Shown piece after piece: positions 26,827 through 35,314 of a stretch of 64,000 bases of DNA. The translations under genes were made by a program, and so were the position numbers. The stretch spans positions 310,001-374,000 of the forward strand of contig NC_012108.1 in NCBI RefSeq assembly GCF_000020365.1, read 5' to 3'. The DNA comes from Desulforapulum autotrophicum HRM2 (GTDB taxonomy: Bacteria; Desulfobacterota; Desulfobacteria; Desulfobacterales; Desulfobacteraceae). Numbering within the stretch: position 1 is the stretch's first letter; the number at the start of each line of letters is the position of its first letter. The notes under the pieces are model-generated. The model saw only the letters and a program-made list of their open reading frames with translations. It was not told the DNA's origin and did no database searches.

Positions 26827-27519
26827 ATGCTCGGAACCATTGTCAATGCCATTGCCATCATCGCAGGCAGTCTTTTGGGGTTGCTTTTCCGGGGAGGCAT
26901 CCCGGAAAAATACAACCGAACGATCATGCATGCCATCAGTCTGGCTGTTCTTGTCATCGGCATTAAGGGGGCCATGAAGTCCGATGATCTTCTGGTGGTG
27001 ATCTTCAGCCTGGCCCTTGGCAGTCTGGCAGGCGAGTGGGTGGGGATAGAAGCGGGCCTGGAGTCCCTGGGTAAACGTCTTGAGCGGCGCTTTGCAAAGA
27101 ACGACAAAGGTTTTTACCAGGGGTTTATCACCTCGACCCTTCTTTTCTGCGTGGGCTCCATGGCCATTGTGGGCTCCCTTGAGAGCGGCCTTACGGGCAA
27201 TCACCAGACCCTGTTCGCAAAATCGGCCCTGGACGGTATCACTTCAATTATTCTTGGTTCCACCTTTGGCCTTGGGGTTGCGTTTTCATCGGGGGCTGTC
27301 TTTGCCTACCAGGGATTCATCACCCTGGCGGCTGTTCTTGTCAAACCCTTGCTCACACCCCAGGTGGTGGCCCAGATGAGCTCCGTGGGCGGCGTTCTCA
27401 TCATGGCCATCGGGTTTAACCTTCTTGGTTCGGCAAAGATCCGCATTGGAAGTATGCTGCCCGCCGTATTCCTTCCCCTTGTCTGGTTTCTCATAAAAAA
27501 CCTTGTTCCGGGCCTGTGA
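26827..27519 (+). CDS. DUF554 family membrane protein
   Basis: A 230-residue integral membrane protein starting MLGTIVNAIAIIAGSLLG, the standard DUF554 N-terminus; GAGAGGATTTA precedes this ATG. Six to seven hydrophobic segments follow, with the conserved FITSTLLFCVGSMAIVGSLESG near residue 100 and GVLIMAIGFNLLG near 195. Function is unknown; related YdfK-type proteins are predicted transporters. It starts ten bases after the sigma-54 activator and may share its transcript. Confidence 0.88.
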   Translation: MLGTIVNAIAIIAGSLLGLLFRGGIPEKYNRTIMHAISLAVLVIGIKGAMKSDDLLVVIFSLALGSLAGEWVGIEAGLESLGKRLERRFAKNDKGFYQGFITSTLLFCVGSMAIVGSLESGLTGNHQTLFAKSALDGITSIILGSTFGLGVAFSSGAVFAYQGFITLAAVLVKPLLTPQVVAQMSSVGGVLIMAIGFNLLGSAKIRIGSMLPAVFLPLVWFLIKNLVPGL

Positions 27520-27827
27520 ATCTGTTGTGGGAACAATGGGTTGAAAAAAGAGACCTCCGAGTTCCCATATGATTTGAACCAGGGACCTTACATGTCCTTG
27601 TCCGATCAGCAATTCTAATCTGGTCCCCGATTTCTTAATGTTCAGCCAACGGACATCGACTGAGTCCCAGACGCCCCATGTTGACTTCCATAGTTAGAAC
27701 TGCTGTTGCTCGATCCGGGTTCTTTTTCTGGCATACCTCTTGCTTGTGGAGCTTGTGTACAAGTAACTGCCACGGAGGCTGATTCAAAATCGCCTCCCTA
27801 TTTCAACCCCTTGCAGGAGCACTCGCC
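27520..27827. other. Gene-free 308-bp stretch
   Basis: I see no coding region. A weak hairpin with arms GGGACC (27582-27587) and GGTCCC (27622-27627) is present. A segment reading GATTTGAACC near 27571 looks like the T-arm of a tRNA on the reverse strand, but no cloverleaf can be built around it. The last 30 bases serve the next gene, with GCAGGAGCACTCGCC before its ATG. Confidence 0.5.
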
Positions 27828-28202
27828 ATGTCTATCAAATGGAAATTTTGGCAAAAATCCCCCCAGCCCCTTGACCCTAATAGTGCAAAAACCGACAAGC
27901 TTCAGAAGCCCAGGGAGCTACCTGATCGCGTCGGACGGCACATGGTGGTCAAAATGGAGCTTGACCCTGACTGGGTCTGGAGTCTCAGGTGTGTTTACAG
28001 GAAAAAGGCCGATCAACCCGGAATGTTCGAGATTCGAATCGTTGACATCCACGATCTTGCAGAGGTGGGCATGCGTCAGCTTAACTATGCCTCACTGGAT
28101 CTCCACCCGGAGCTGATTCTTTACCAGGGGGCCTATAAAAAAGACAGCGATCAGGTTCACATTACCAGGGGCAGTGCTGACCAGCGTTCGACTGCCGCAT
28201 GA
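27828..28202 (+). CDS. Hypothetical protein
   Basis: A 124-residue soluble protein with a GCAGGAG ribosome-binding site before the ATG. The N-terminus is polar and basic (KWKFWQKSPQPLD). The core is a run of predicted beta strands (HMVVKMELDPDWVWSLRCVYRK, MFEIRIVDIHDLAE) and the tail is polar. I do not recognise the family. It is followed after 53 bases by a small exported acidic protein, possibly on the same transcript. Confidence 0.65.
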   Translation: MSIKWKFWQKSPQPLDPNSAKTDKLQKPRELPDRVGRHMVVKMELDPDWVWSLRCVYRKKADQPGMFEIRIVDIHDLAEVGMRQLNYASLDLHPELILYQGAYKKDSDQVHITRGSADQRSTAA

Positions 28203-28255
28203 TTATTCCTGGTTGCTTCTGGATCAGACATGGAAAAATTAAAGAAAGGTTTAAA

Positions 28256-28606
28256 ATGAAACAGCAAAGTTTGTATGGCCTGGTGGTGTTTGTTTGTACC
28301 ATTTTGGGTGTTGTTGCTGCAGGGCCTGTTGTTTTTATTTCTGCGGCCCAGGCATCACCCTACACGACCACAGAAAGCCAGGAACAGGCAACAGACCAGG
28401 TTCGGGATCTTGGGGAAAATTTTGAGCAGAACGACGCCCCATCCATGGATGAGGAAACCATCCTTTCCCAGCCCCAGGATGAAACGATCATGGACGATAA
28501 GGTCTGGGAAGAGGAAGAGGGTCTGGAAGAAGAACCCCTGGAGAATATCGAAGGTCTGGACGAGATGCCTGAAGAGAACCAGGATTCGCCCCTGCCTGCC
28601 CCGTAA
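28256..28606 (+). CDS. Small exported, very acidic hypothetical protein
   Basis: A 116-residue protein starting at the ATG at 28256 with GAAAGG upstream. Residues 1-32 are a typical signal peptide (MKQQSLYGLVVFVCTILGVV and on, cleavage likely after AQA). The mature part is dominated by Glu, Asp, Gln and Pro (for example EEEEGLEEEPLENIEGLDE), with no cysteine, and is probably disordered. No family is recognised. Such acidic secreted peptides may bind cations or act as periplasmic partners, but no function can be assigned. Confidence 0.65.
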   Translation: MKQQSLYGLVVFVCTILGVVAAGPVVFISAAQASPYTTTESQEQATDQVRDLGENFEQNDAPSMDEETILSQPQDETIMDDKVWEEEEGLEEEPLENIEGLDEMPEENQDSPLPAP

Positions 28607-28612
28607 CGGTTG

Positions 28613-28909
28613 TTACATTCCGATCATTCCAAGTCCTTCTTCAATGTCCAGGTAGGTTTTGATCTCATAATTATACCCGGGCACGCCAATGTAGACAGCC
28701 ATGCTCTCCCCCACGGCGATCAACCCCTGGGCAAGATGGGAATTGTCAAGTTCGTAAAAGGTGATGGAATGCACACCTCTTTTTACATCCACCGAGATGT
28801 AGGGGCCTTTTTTAGTCAAAAAATCAGGCAGCACAGGGGCTGTGAGAAACCGACGGGCAACTTCCTTTGCGCTTTCAGGTGGATATGTGACATTTGAAAT
28901 GATAATCAT
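28613..28909 (-). CDS. Conserved hypothetical protein (98 residues)
   Basis: I start at the ATG at 28909 (MIIISNVTYPPESAKEV), which has GGAGC upstream; a longer frame to 28954 lacks a good site. The protein reads as a small alpha/beta domain: an N-terminal strand, VARRFLTAP, KKGPYISVD, a strand with HSITFYELDN, and GVPGYNYEIKTYLDIEEGLGMIGM. The pattern is reminiscent of dimeric ferredoxin-like-fold proteins of deltaproteobacteria, without a known function. It ends six bases from the acidic protein gene on the other strand and lies downstream of nothing obvious, so it may be a single-gene unit. Confidence 0.65.
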   Translation of the reverse strand: MIIISNVTYPPESAKEVARRFLTAPVLPDFLTKKGPYISVDVKRGVHSITFYELDNSHLAQGLIAVGESMAVYIGVPGYNYEIKTYLDIEEGLGMIGM

Positions 28910-29014
28910 TGGCCATGCTCCTTTTGATAGTATTTCCCTTTTATGTACCGGCACCGGGTGAACCTGTCAAGGGGAACTTGGCCTGGGGCTGCGCAGGAAC
29001 TGCATTGAATATCC

Positions 29015-31207
29015 CTAGTGGGCCGACAACCAGTCAGCATATTGGTACATGCCGGCCATGGCCTTTACGGCCCGTTCGGGTGAGGGGAAAAATACCCCCT
29101 GGTACTTGCAGCCATCCACCCGGTAAAGGGTGCGGCTTTTTTCGTCGGTGAGAAGGCTTACCCCAAAGATCGGTTTCCCATAGGTTTGGGTCAACTGAAT
29201 TACATGGTTGATATAATCGGTTTCGGCCTGGATAAGGGCGTCCCGAATGACTTCCAGGGACTGCCGTGAGTAGTCTGGGTCCACCTGGGAAATAGAATCG
29301 ACCATTTTTTCCACAAAGATGCGTTTGCCATGGATGCCAAGGTGGATGACGGCGTCACAGCCGTCCCACTTTAAAAGTTCTTCAATGGCAACACTTGGAA
29401 TGTTCGGATCATTTTCCCCCACAAGATCAACGGGATTGGCCCGGCTCCAGTAGTCGGGCAGCAGGGTGTCGAGGCGTTGGATAATCTCACTTGAAAGGTC
29501 TGGAACCACAAGGCCATTGTCCATGCACAGGTCCGCCGTCACAACCCCCCAGCCGCCCCCGAGGGTCATGATGGCCACCCGGTTTCCCTTTGGCAAAGGA
29601 AGGGATGAAAATACGGCTGAAAGATCAAGGAGTTCCATGGGCTGTTCCACCTGGATGACGCCGGCCTGTTTCAAGGCGGCCCGCATCACCTTGGCATCGG
29701 AGGCCATGGCCCCGGTATGGCTTGAGGCTGCCTTACCACCGGCCCTGGTACGGCCGCCGTTGAGAACCACCACGGGTTTTTTTGTGGATACCCGGGTTGC
29801 GCTTTCAAAAAATCGGCGTCCATCCTTTACGCTCTCAAGGTAGAGCACCACTGTGGATGTTAATGCATCGATTTCAAAGGCCTCCATATAATCCTCAATG
29901 GTGACCATGGCTTCGTTGCCTGACCCTGAAAATGCCCGGATGCCGATGTCCTGCTGGGTGGCAAAGGCCAGAAGCTGGGTGCCCATGTTGCCTGACTGGC
30001 AGACCAGGGCCGTTGATCCGGGCATGGGATGCACGTGGGCGCCGCTGCAGAAAAATCCCCGGTGGGGGTTGCAAATGCCCATGGTGTTGGGGCCAAGAAC
30101 GATGATGCCCGCCCTGGAGGCCTCCTTGACCAGTTCCCTCTCAAGGGCCAGCCCTTTGGGACCTGTTTCGCCAAATCCAGAGGTGATGAGCAGCATGCTC
30201 TTTATTCCCTTTTGCCTGAACTGGGGAATCAGCCCCATGACCTGGCTGGCTGGAATGGTGACAACGGCAAGGTCGACCTCGCCCTCTATCTCGGCCACGG
30301 ACCTGTACACCCTTCTGCCGGTGATGGTCCCCCCCCTGGGATTCACCAGATGGATGCTGCCCTGGAAGTTGCCGCCAAGTGTGTTTGTAAGCAGCATATG
30401 ACCCCATTTGCCAAGGGTTGACGAGGCCCCCACAAAGGCCACGGAATCCGGATAGAAAACCGCCCCCAGGGCCCTGGGGTCCACTTTTGGACGGGGATAG
30501 CTGGTTTTAAGCGTTTCACCCACCACCACAAGGGCGTCCACGGCAACGATGCCGCCCTCGGGAGTGACGATCAACGGATTAATGTCAATCTCCCTGACCA
30601 GGGGGAGGCGCTCAGCAATATCGGACAATCCCTTGAGAACAGAAAGCAGAGCGGTTCGGTCAGCAGGGGCGTCACCCCTGAATTTTCCAAGCAGCTGCTT
30701 GGAGGCGATGGACTCAAGCATCTGATCCATGTCAAAAGGGTTAAGGGGGGAAAGCCTGAACACCACGTCGTCCAGGGCTTCGGTAAAGACACCGCCAAGC
30801 CCGAACATGACCACCGGTCCAAACTGGGGATCCCGGAAAATACCTGCCACAAATTCCCTTTTTCCCATGATCTGGGGCTCAACAAGGAGGAACTCAAGGG
30901 CGTCACCTGCAAGAGCTGTGAGGGTTGCGGCTGCCTCCCTTACATCTGCTTCACCTGCAAGTCCCACCCGTACAAGCCCCTTTTCGGTCTTGTGGGTCAA
31001 GGTGGCTCCCATGGCCTTGAGAACCACGGGAAAACCCAGGTCATATGCGGCCCTGACCGCCTCATCAGCACTGGAGACCCGGTGTTCGTCCACAACCGGT
31101 ATGCCAAAGCCTGCGATTAATTTTTTTGCGTCATCCTCAAGCAGTGCATTTCTCCCTGAGGCCAGTGCTGCGTCTATCATTCGATTGGCTTGAACAACCT
31201 CTTTCAT
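29015..31207 (-). CDS. ADP-forming acyl-CoA synthetase (acetate-CoA ligase family), fused beta-alpha
   Basis: A 730-residue protein. The ATG at 31207 is chosen because GGAGTGCAAAGTTC precedes it and it overlaps the tetR stop (ATGA). Residues about 10-230 are an ATP-grasp domain (GFPVVLKAMGATLTHKTEKG, VEPQIMGKREFVAG). Then come a CoA-binding Rossmann domain (VAFVGASSTLGKWGHML) and the succinyl-CoA-synthetase-like parts, with the phosphohistidine motif ASSHTGAMA and GNMGTQLLAFATQQDIG. Such enzymes make ATP from an acyl-CoA or activate an acid reversibly. The substrate is not readable; acetate, propionate, or aryl and branched acids are options. Control by the adjacent TetR is likely. Confidence 0.92.
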   Translation of the reverse strand: MKEVVQANRMIDAALASGRNALLEDDAKKLIAGFGIPVVDEHRVSSADEAVRAAYDLGFPVVLKAMGATLTHKTEKGLVRVGLAGEADVREAAATLTALAGDALEFLLVEPQIMGKREFVAGIFRDPQFGPVVMFGLGGVFTEALDDVVFRLSPLNPFDMDQMLESIASKQLLGKFRGDAPADRTALLSVLKGLSDIAERLPLVREIDINPLIVTPEGGIVAVDALVVVGETLKTSYPRPKVDPRALGAVFYPDSVAFVGASSTLGKWGHMLLTNTLGGNFQGSIHLVNPRGGTITGRRVYRSVAEIEGEVDLAVVTIPASQVMGLIPQFRQKGIKSMLLITSGFGETGPKGLALERELVKEASRAGIIVLGPNTMGICNPHRGFFCSGAHVHPMPGSTALVCQSGNMGTQLLAFATQQDIGIRAFSGSGNEAMVTIEDYMEAFEIDALTSTVVLYLESVKDGRRFFESATRVSTKKPVVVLNGGRTRAGGKAASSHTGAMASDAKVMRAALKQAGVIQVEQPMELLDLSAVFSSLPLPKGNRVAIMTLGGGWGVVTADLCMDNGLVVPDLSSEIIQRLDTLLPDYWSRANPVDLVGENDPNIPSVAIEELLKWDGCDAVIHLGIHGKRIFVEKMVDSISQVDPDYSRQSLEVIRDALIQAETDYINHVIQLTQTYGKPIFGVSLLTDEKSRTLYRVDGCKYQGVFFPSPERAVKAMAGMYQYADWLSAH

Positions 31208-31827
31208 GAACTTTGCACTCCTTTGAAAAGTATTCTGCAGATTTTTTCTGAAACCTGTTTTGTGTTCATCCTTGAGCCAAAAAGTACCTCGCCCAGGCAG
31301 GCATGTTCCATGGCGCCGAGAATGACCTGACGGAACACATGGGGATCCACATCCGTGTTGATTTCGCCCAGGGCCTGGCCCTGGAGGATAATTTCGAGAA
31401 TGGTGGCTGCATAAATTTTTACCAGGCCATAGGCCGCGCAATTAAAATAATCAGGACTGTTTCGAACTTCCAGAAGAAGAATTCTTGCAAACACCCGGTT
31501 GCCTGCATAGCTTGCAATCGTCGTTTCAATGATGATAGAAAGCCTGGCAAGGCTTGAATCCTCGGCTTTGATGTTCTGTTCTATTCCCTTGAGAAACGAC
31601 TCAAAGTGTTCTTTTAACACCTCGTAGAGCAGGCCTTTTTTATCCGTGAAATATTTGTAGATCAGCCCCTCGGTTATTCCTGCCTGGGCTGCAATTCCCG
31701 CAGTTGTAATGGAATGAAAGTCTTTTTTTTTCAAAAGTGTCGTCAGGGCCTTCATGATTTTGATCCGGCCGGGGGGGGATCGCTTTTTGGGTGTATTTGA
31801 TTTCAGGGTGGTCATGGGATTTCTCAT
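31204..31827 (-). CDS. TetR family transcriptional regulator
   Basis: A 207-residue regulator. The N-terminal helix-turn-helix (about residues 22-68) reads KIMKALTTLLKKKDFHSITT, then IAAQAGITEGLIYKYFTDKKGLLYEV, a clear TetR pattern. The rest is helical and ligand-binding (RILLLEVRNSPDYF). It forms a two-gene operon with the ADP-forming acyl-CoA synthetase through an ATGA overlap. A perfect 9+1+9 palindrome lies 44 bases upstream of its start. Repression relieved by an acyl-CoA is plausible by analogy with FadR-like TetR proteins, but not shown. Confidence 0.92.
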   Translation of the reverse strand: MRNPMTTLKSNTPKKRSPPGRIKIMKALTTLLKKKDFHSITTAGIAAQAGITEGLIYKYFTDKKGLLYEVLKEHFESFLKGIEQNIKAEDSSLARLSIIIETTIASYAGNRVFARILLLEVRNSPDYFNCAAYGLVKIYAATILEIILQGQALGEINTDVDPHVFRQVILGAMEHACLGEVLFGSRMNTKQVSEKICRILFKGVQSS

Positions 31828-31870
31828 TGATCTCTTTTTATGTATAAATTGTTTTTATGGACAGGGAATA

Positions 31871-31889
31871 AAGTAAGTATTACTTACTT
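31871..31889. promoter_or_regulatory. Likely TetR operator upstream of the acyl-CoA synthetase operon
   Basis: The 19-base sequence AAGTAAGTATTACTTACTT is a perfect palindrome (9-base arms around one base). It lies 44 bases before the tetR start codon, exactly where an autoregulated TetR repressor would bind. A small hairpin with arms CCCCAA and TTGGGG (31932-31948) is a little farther upstream. Confidence 0.65.
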
Positions 31890-31964
31890 ACCTAAAATAA
31901 ATCATCGCTGTCAAGCAAATTTTCAGTCGGTCCCCAAAACAGTTGGGGTTACAGCCACTGTTTC

Positions 31965-32209
31965 AGCAATTCTAATTTTGGATATCAGTCCGTGTGACGG
32001 CGGTCGGTATTCCTTTTCTGAACATTGAGAAACAAAGGGGATCAGATTTTCGGGCAGGGCAAACCCAACAAAACCGCAAATTGTCTGAGGGAGGTACGAC
32101 CGAGTTTTTGCGGTTTGGGTTTGCCCTGTTCGAAAATCCCCCAACTTTTTCGGTTCAGAAAGGGAATACCGACTGCCGCATATACATTAAAACCAAAATT
32201 AGAATTGCT
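31965..32209. repeat. 245-bp long palindromic element
   Basis: Three nested pairs of arms face each other. The outermost, AGCAATTCTAATTTTGG (31965-31981) and its exact complement (32193-32209), are 17 bases. The next pair is around CGGTCGGTATTCC and GGAATACCGACTG (two mismatches with the flanking bases). The inner pair is around CAGGGCAAACCCA and TGGGTTTGCCCTG, with CGCAAA and TTTGCG beyond it. The element fills most of the 425-bp gap between tetR and the oxidoreductase gene. It has no coding potential and is unrelated in sequence to the hairpin family at 8 and 46 kb. It looks like a MITE-like element. Confidence 0.75.
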
Positions 32210-32252
32210 GCCTCTGTTTACATGGGGTTGAAATCCTTTTATAACAGTTTAC

Positions 32253-34187
32253 ATGGAACAAATTTCATCATGCACCCTGGACTGCCAGGACACCTGCTCA
32301 ATTGTGGCTGCAAAAAACAGGCAGGGCAGGGTTGTTCTCAAGGGAAATCCAAACCATCCCTTTACCCGGGGATTTGCCTGTGCCAAAGGCCGGCGGGCCC
32401 TGGAAAGAATCACAAGTCCCCTTCGCATCACCACCCCCCTGATCCGAACAGGGGATAAACGAGACGGGGTCTTCCAACCCGCATCCTGGGACAGGGTCCT
32501 GGATCTTGTGGCAAAAAAGATAAAGGCCCTTTGCAGTGTACCCGCCTCCATGCTCCATGTGCGCTACTACGGGTTTAGAGGGGTTTTTTCCGAAGGAAGC
32601 AACTATTTGTTCGACCGGCTTGGAGCCACTTCAACCCATGGTGCCCTTTGTGATAATGCCGGTTGTGCGGCATTCCTTGCCGACTTTGGTGCCCTTGAAA
32701 TGAATGCGCCGGAAGAGTTGCTCAATGCAGGCCATATTGTCAACTGGGGCAAGGATTTTTCACGATCGTCCCTGCACCTTGGCGCAATGGTCAACCAGGC
32801 AAGGAAACGGGGAGCCTGTGTCACCACCATCTCTCCGGGCGGTGATGGAAACAGTGCCTACACGGACCACGCCATTTGCATCCGGCCGGGAACAGACCGC
32901 TTTCTTGCGGGTGCCGTTATTAAACGACTGGATGAACAGGGGATGATTCTGGCCCGGGCATCAGCCAGGGCAACGGGAGTTCCCTCTTTTCTGGAGATCC
33001 TTCGGGAGCAGGATATGGCCTCGCTTTTAACGGCCAGTGACTGCAGCCGGTCCGACCTTGACCGGCTCTCTGGCATCTATTCAGATCCCCTGAACCGGCC
33101 TGCTGCAACCATCATGGGATGGGGGATTCAACGATATTTGTTTGGGGGTGAAAATGTGCGGTATATCAATGCCCTGGCGTTTTTGTCCGGACAGATAGGC
33201 ATAGGGGGTGGCGGTTCCTATTTTAACGTTTCGTCGGGCCGGAACATCAATGCCGGCTGGGCAGACAGGGCGGGCAAGCCCTGTCGAACCTTGTTGCTGC
33301 CAAGGATCGGCCAAGAAATTCTGGCCGCTGACCCGCCCATTCGCTTTCTGCTGGTAGACGGCACCAATGTTGTCAACCAGGCCCCGGACAGCCTGACCAT
33401 CAAGCGGGCCCTGGAAACCATTGATTTCAAGGTGGTCGTGGATGCATTCATGACGGATACGGCAAGCCTTGCCGATGTTATACTGCCCTGTGCCCTTGAC
33501 CATGAACGTGAAGAAATTGTCGGTTCCTGCTTCCACAACATGATCAATTACTCCAGGGCTCTGTTTCCCCCTGCTGGTGAGGCCCGTCCTGATTTTCATA
33601 TCATGGCGGATCTTGCGCATCGACTGGGTATGGATTTTCCCCAAAGGGAGGAGATTCTTGCCACCTGCCTTAACACGCCCTTTGTTGACACATCCGGGGG
33701 CCATGGCACCATTCTGGCAAAATTAAAGGAAACCGGGTTCCTTGAGACCTGTCACCCTGAAATTGCATGGAAAGATCTGGCCTTTGCCCACCCGGACGGC
33801 AAGTACCGGCTGCCGGAAAAACTCAATCCTGAGCCCCTGGCTCCCCCGGGATTTCCCCTGCATCTGCTTTCCCTTGTGAACAAAGATTTCATCCATTCCC
33901 AGATCCCGGAGGCCGCTCAAAAAGGGCTGCCCAGGGTGTGGATCAACCCTGAATCCCCGGTGATGGCAGGTCTTGACCTGTCTGAGCCCGTGTTCCTTGC
34001 CACCGGCCTTGGCCGCATGGCCGTCAGTCTCTGTTTTGCTGAGGGTCTGCACCGGTTGACCCTGATCATCCGTCGGGGCGGATGGATAAAGCATGGTCGT
34101 TGTGTCAATCCCCTGGTCGAACCCCTGGTCACGGATATGGGAGAGAATGCCGCCTATTACAGTCAGTATGCCCGGCTTGAGAATTAA
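32253..34187 (+). CDS. Molybdopterin-dependent oxidoreductase, DMSO reductase superfamily
   Basis: A 644-residue cytoplasmic protein (no Tat signal). The N-terminal [4Fe-4S] site uses Cys7, Cys11, Cys15 and Cys43 (CTLDCQDTC, then FACAKG). The molybdopterin domain follows, with NWGKDFSRSS, AICIRPGTDRFLAGAV, the FLSGQIGIGGGG region, and VVVDAFMTDTASLADVILPC near residue 405. The last 120 residues form the molybdopterin dinucleotide-binding beta barrel (VWINPESPVMAGL). The length is short, as for subgroups active on small hydroxylated, formate-like or polysulfide substrates. The substrate and electron partner are unknown; no partner subunit adjoins. Ribosome-binding site is weak. Confidence 0.88.
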   Translation: MEQISSCTLDCQDTCSIVAAKNRQGRVVLKGNPNHPFTRGFACAKGRRALERITSPLRITTPLIRTGDKRDGVFQPASWDRVLDLVAKKIKALCSVPASMLHVRYYGFRGVFSEGSNYLFDRLGATSTHGALCDNAGCAAFLADFGALEMNAPEELLNAGHIVNWGKDFSRSSLHLGAMVNQARKRGACVTTISPGGDGNSAYTDHAICIRPGTDRFLAGAVIKRLDEQGMILARASARATGVPSFLEILREQDMASLLTASDCSRSDLDRLSGIYSDPLNRPAATIMGWGIQRYLFGGENVRYINALAFLSGQIGIGGGGSYFNVSSGRNINAGWADRAGKPCRTLLLPRIGQEILAADPPIRFLLVDGTNVVNQAPDSLTIKRALETIDFKVVVDAFMTDTASLADVILPCALDHEREEIVGSCFHNMINYSRALFPPAGEARPDFHIMADLAHRLGMDFPQREEILATCLNTPFVDTSGGHGTILAKLKETGFLETCHPEIAWKDLAFAHPDGKYRLPEKLNPEPLAPPGFPLHLLSLVNKDFIHSQIPEAAQKGLPRVWINPESPVMAGLDLSEPVFLATGLGRMAVSLCFAEGLHRLTLIIRRGGWIKHGRCVNPLVEPLVTDMGENAAYYSQYARLEN

Positions 34188-34373
34188 TCAGTGTTTGAAC
34201 GACAACTCACCCACCTGCCGCGTTGCTGCACAAAGCTGCCAAATTATAAATCGGGCCTCACGTACTACAGTACGCTCCGGTTTCAGCTTTGCTTGCGCCT
34301 TGCATCTGGGCAATTTTGTGAGCACAGCTCCTCTTCGAGCCGCCCAAACACGGGTTTTCGGTCAGCCACTGAT
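34188..34373. repeat. REP-like imperfect inverted repeat
   Basis: About 190 bases after the oxidoreductase stop contain AATCAGTG at the left end and CACTGATT at the right end, with a central near-palindrome CGTACTACAGTACG and paired blocks around CAAAGCTGCC and TTGCATCTGGGCAA. No gene fits. The central motif (CACGTACTACAGTACGCTCC) resembles dispersed REP-type repeats I know from other proteobacteria; that memory needs a genome search. It may also act as a terminator for the converging genes. Confidence 0.55.
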
Positions 34374-34379
34374 TATTGA

Positions 34380-34841
34380 TCAGTTGATCTCGCCAAAAAT
34401 ATTAAAGAGCAGGTAGCCCTTTTCAAATTCAGGCCCCCCGATGGTGATGCTGCTGCGGTTTCTCAACAGGATTTCGGTGGTGAACACCGGGCTGCCATGT
34501 TTGAAAATTTCCACCTTGTACTTGATTCTTTTGCCCTTGAGACCCAGGGGAACCACCTCCAGCACCCTTGCTCCGGGAAGAGAAACACGTCCCTGCTTTC
34601 CCGGCGAAAGATTCATGGTCCTTTCATTGATCAGCCGGTAGGAGGCGTATTTAAACACCGACGCAAGTTCCGGTCCAACATCCCTTAATCCTGGATCCAG
34701 GTGGGCCGGGCCCGTTGATGCATGGATTACCCTGATATGGGTTCGTATGCTGTTGGCCGCCCAAAGGTCCCAGGGCACCAACAGCAGGACGGCAACAAGA
34801 AAGGCAAGGGGGGTGATGGCGGGGAAGGCTCGTTTCAGCAC
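34380..34841 (-). CDS. Exported hypothetical protein linked to an ECF sigma operon
   Basis: A 153-residue protein starting at a GTG at 34841, two bases after the anti-sigma stop, with GGAGGG in the right place; an ATG seven codons earlier overlaps the neighbour. The first 27 residues are a signal peptide (LKRAFPAITPLAFLVAVLLL and on, likely cut after LWA). The mature part is beta-rich (KYKVEIFKHGSPVFTTEILL, SITIGGPEFEKGYLLFNIFG), suggesting a small periplasmic or outer-membrane-facing domain. No family is recognised. Its operon position suggests it is part of, or responds to, an envelope-stress sigma system. Confidence 0.7.
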   Translation of the reverse strand: MLKRAFPAITPLAFLVAVLLLVPWDLWAANSIRTHIRVIHASTGPAHLDPGLRDVGPELASVFKYASYRLINERTMNLSPGKQGRVSLPGARVLEVVPLGLKGKRIKYKVEIFKHGSPVFTTEILLRNRSSITIGGPEFEKGYLLFNIFGEIN

Positions 34842-34843
34842 GT

Positions 34844-35314
34844 TCAGCCCTCCGTGTACCATATGATGGTGTTATTTGACGGGTGTGTTTCAAAAATCAT
34901 GACAGATGCCATATCTCCCTCCACGAAATTGATAATGGCGCTGGGGCCGTCCTGCAAAACAGTGTGGGCCTGGTAATAAAAAACGCCTGCGATAAGTATT
35001 GCAGCAATGGAGGCGAGCTGCAAGGTATATTTTTTTGCTTTCACAAAACCGATCAAGCCCGTGGAAAAGGATTGCCGCCAGGTGTTGACGGGGGCGAAAA
35101 CTGTTTTGTCTGATAACCATTGAGATTCCCATGGCGCGCGCCGCTCAACCCCCAGTTTAAAGGTTGCGGCAAGCTGCTCATAATTTTCAACAACAGACCT
35201 GCAACGGCTGCACATGCCAAGGTGGCGTTCAACCGTTTCCCTGGCATGGGGCTCAAGTTCCCCGTCCACATACAGTCCCAGGGTTTCCAGGTCATAAACT
35301 GTGCATTTTTTCAT
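34844..35314 (-). CDS. Anti-sigma factor with zinc-finger (ZAS/zf-HC2) domain
   Basis: A 156-residue membrane protein. The N-terminal 50 residues hold the zinc-binding anti-sigma motif (Cys4, then ERHLGMCSRCRS with the His-x3-Cys-x2-Cys pattern). A single membrane helix lies near residues 97-115 (YTLQLASIAAILIAGVFYY). A short periplasmic tail follows. It should hold the neighbouring sigma factor inactive at the membrane. The start codon abuts the sigma stop, with GGAGGG inside the sigma gene, so the two are translationally coupled. An alternative as a general zf-HC2 redox protein is unlikely given the neighbour. Confidence 0.9.
   Translation of the reverse strand: MKKCTVYDLETLGLYVDGELEPHARETVERHLGMCSRCRSVVENYEQLAATFKLGVERRAPWESQWLSDKTVFAPVNTWRQSFSTGLIGFVKAKKYTLQLASIAAILIAGVFYYQAHTVLQDGPSAIINFVEGDMASVMIFETHPSNNTIIWYTEG

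Noticed and set aside
27541-27631. Possible tRNA on the reverse strand (GGTTCAAATC T-arm-like sequence)
   Set aside because: The acceptor, D and anticodon arms cannot be paired into a cloverleaf. At most it is a decayed fragment.
31840-32458. Open frames across the 31.9-kb palindrome
   Set aside because: They run through the inverted repeat and into the start of the oxidoreductase gene, without a ribosome-binding site or family resemblance.
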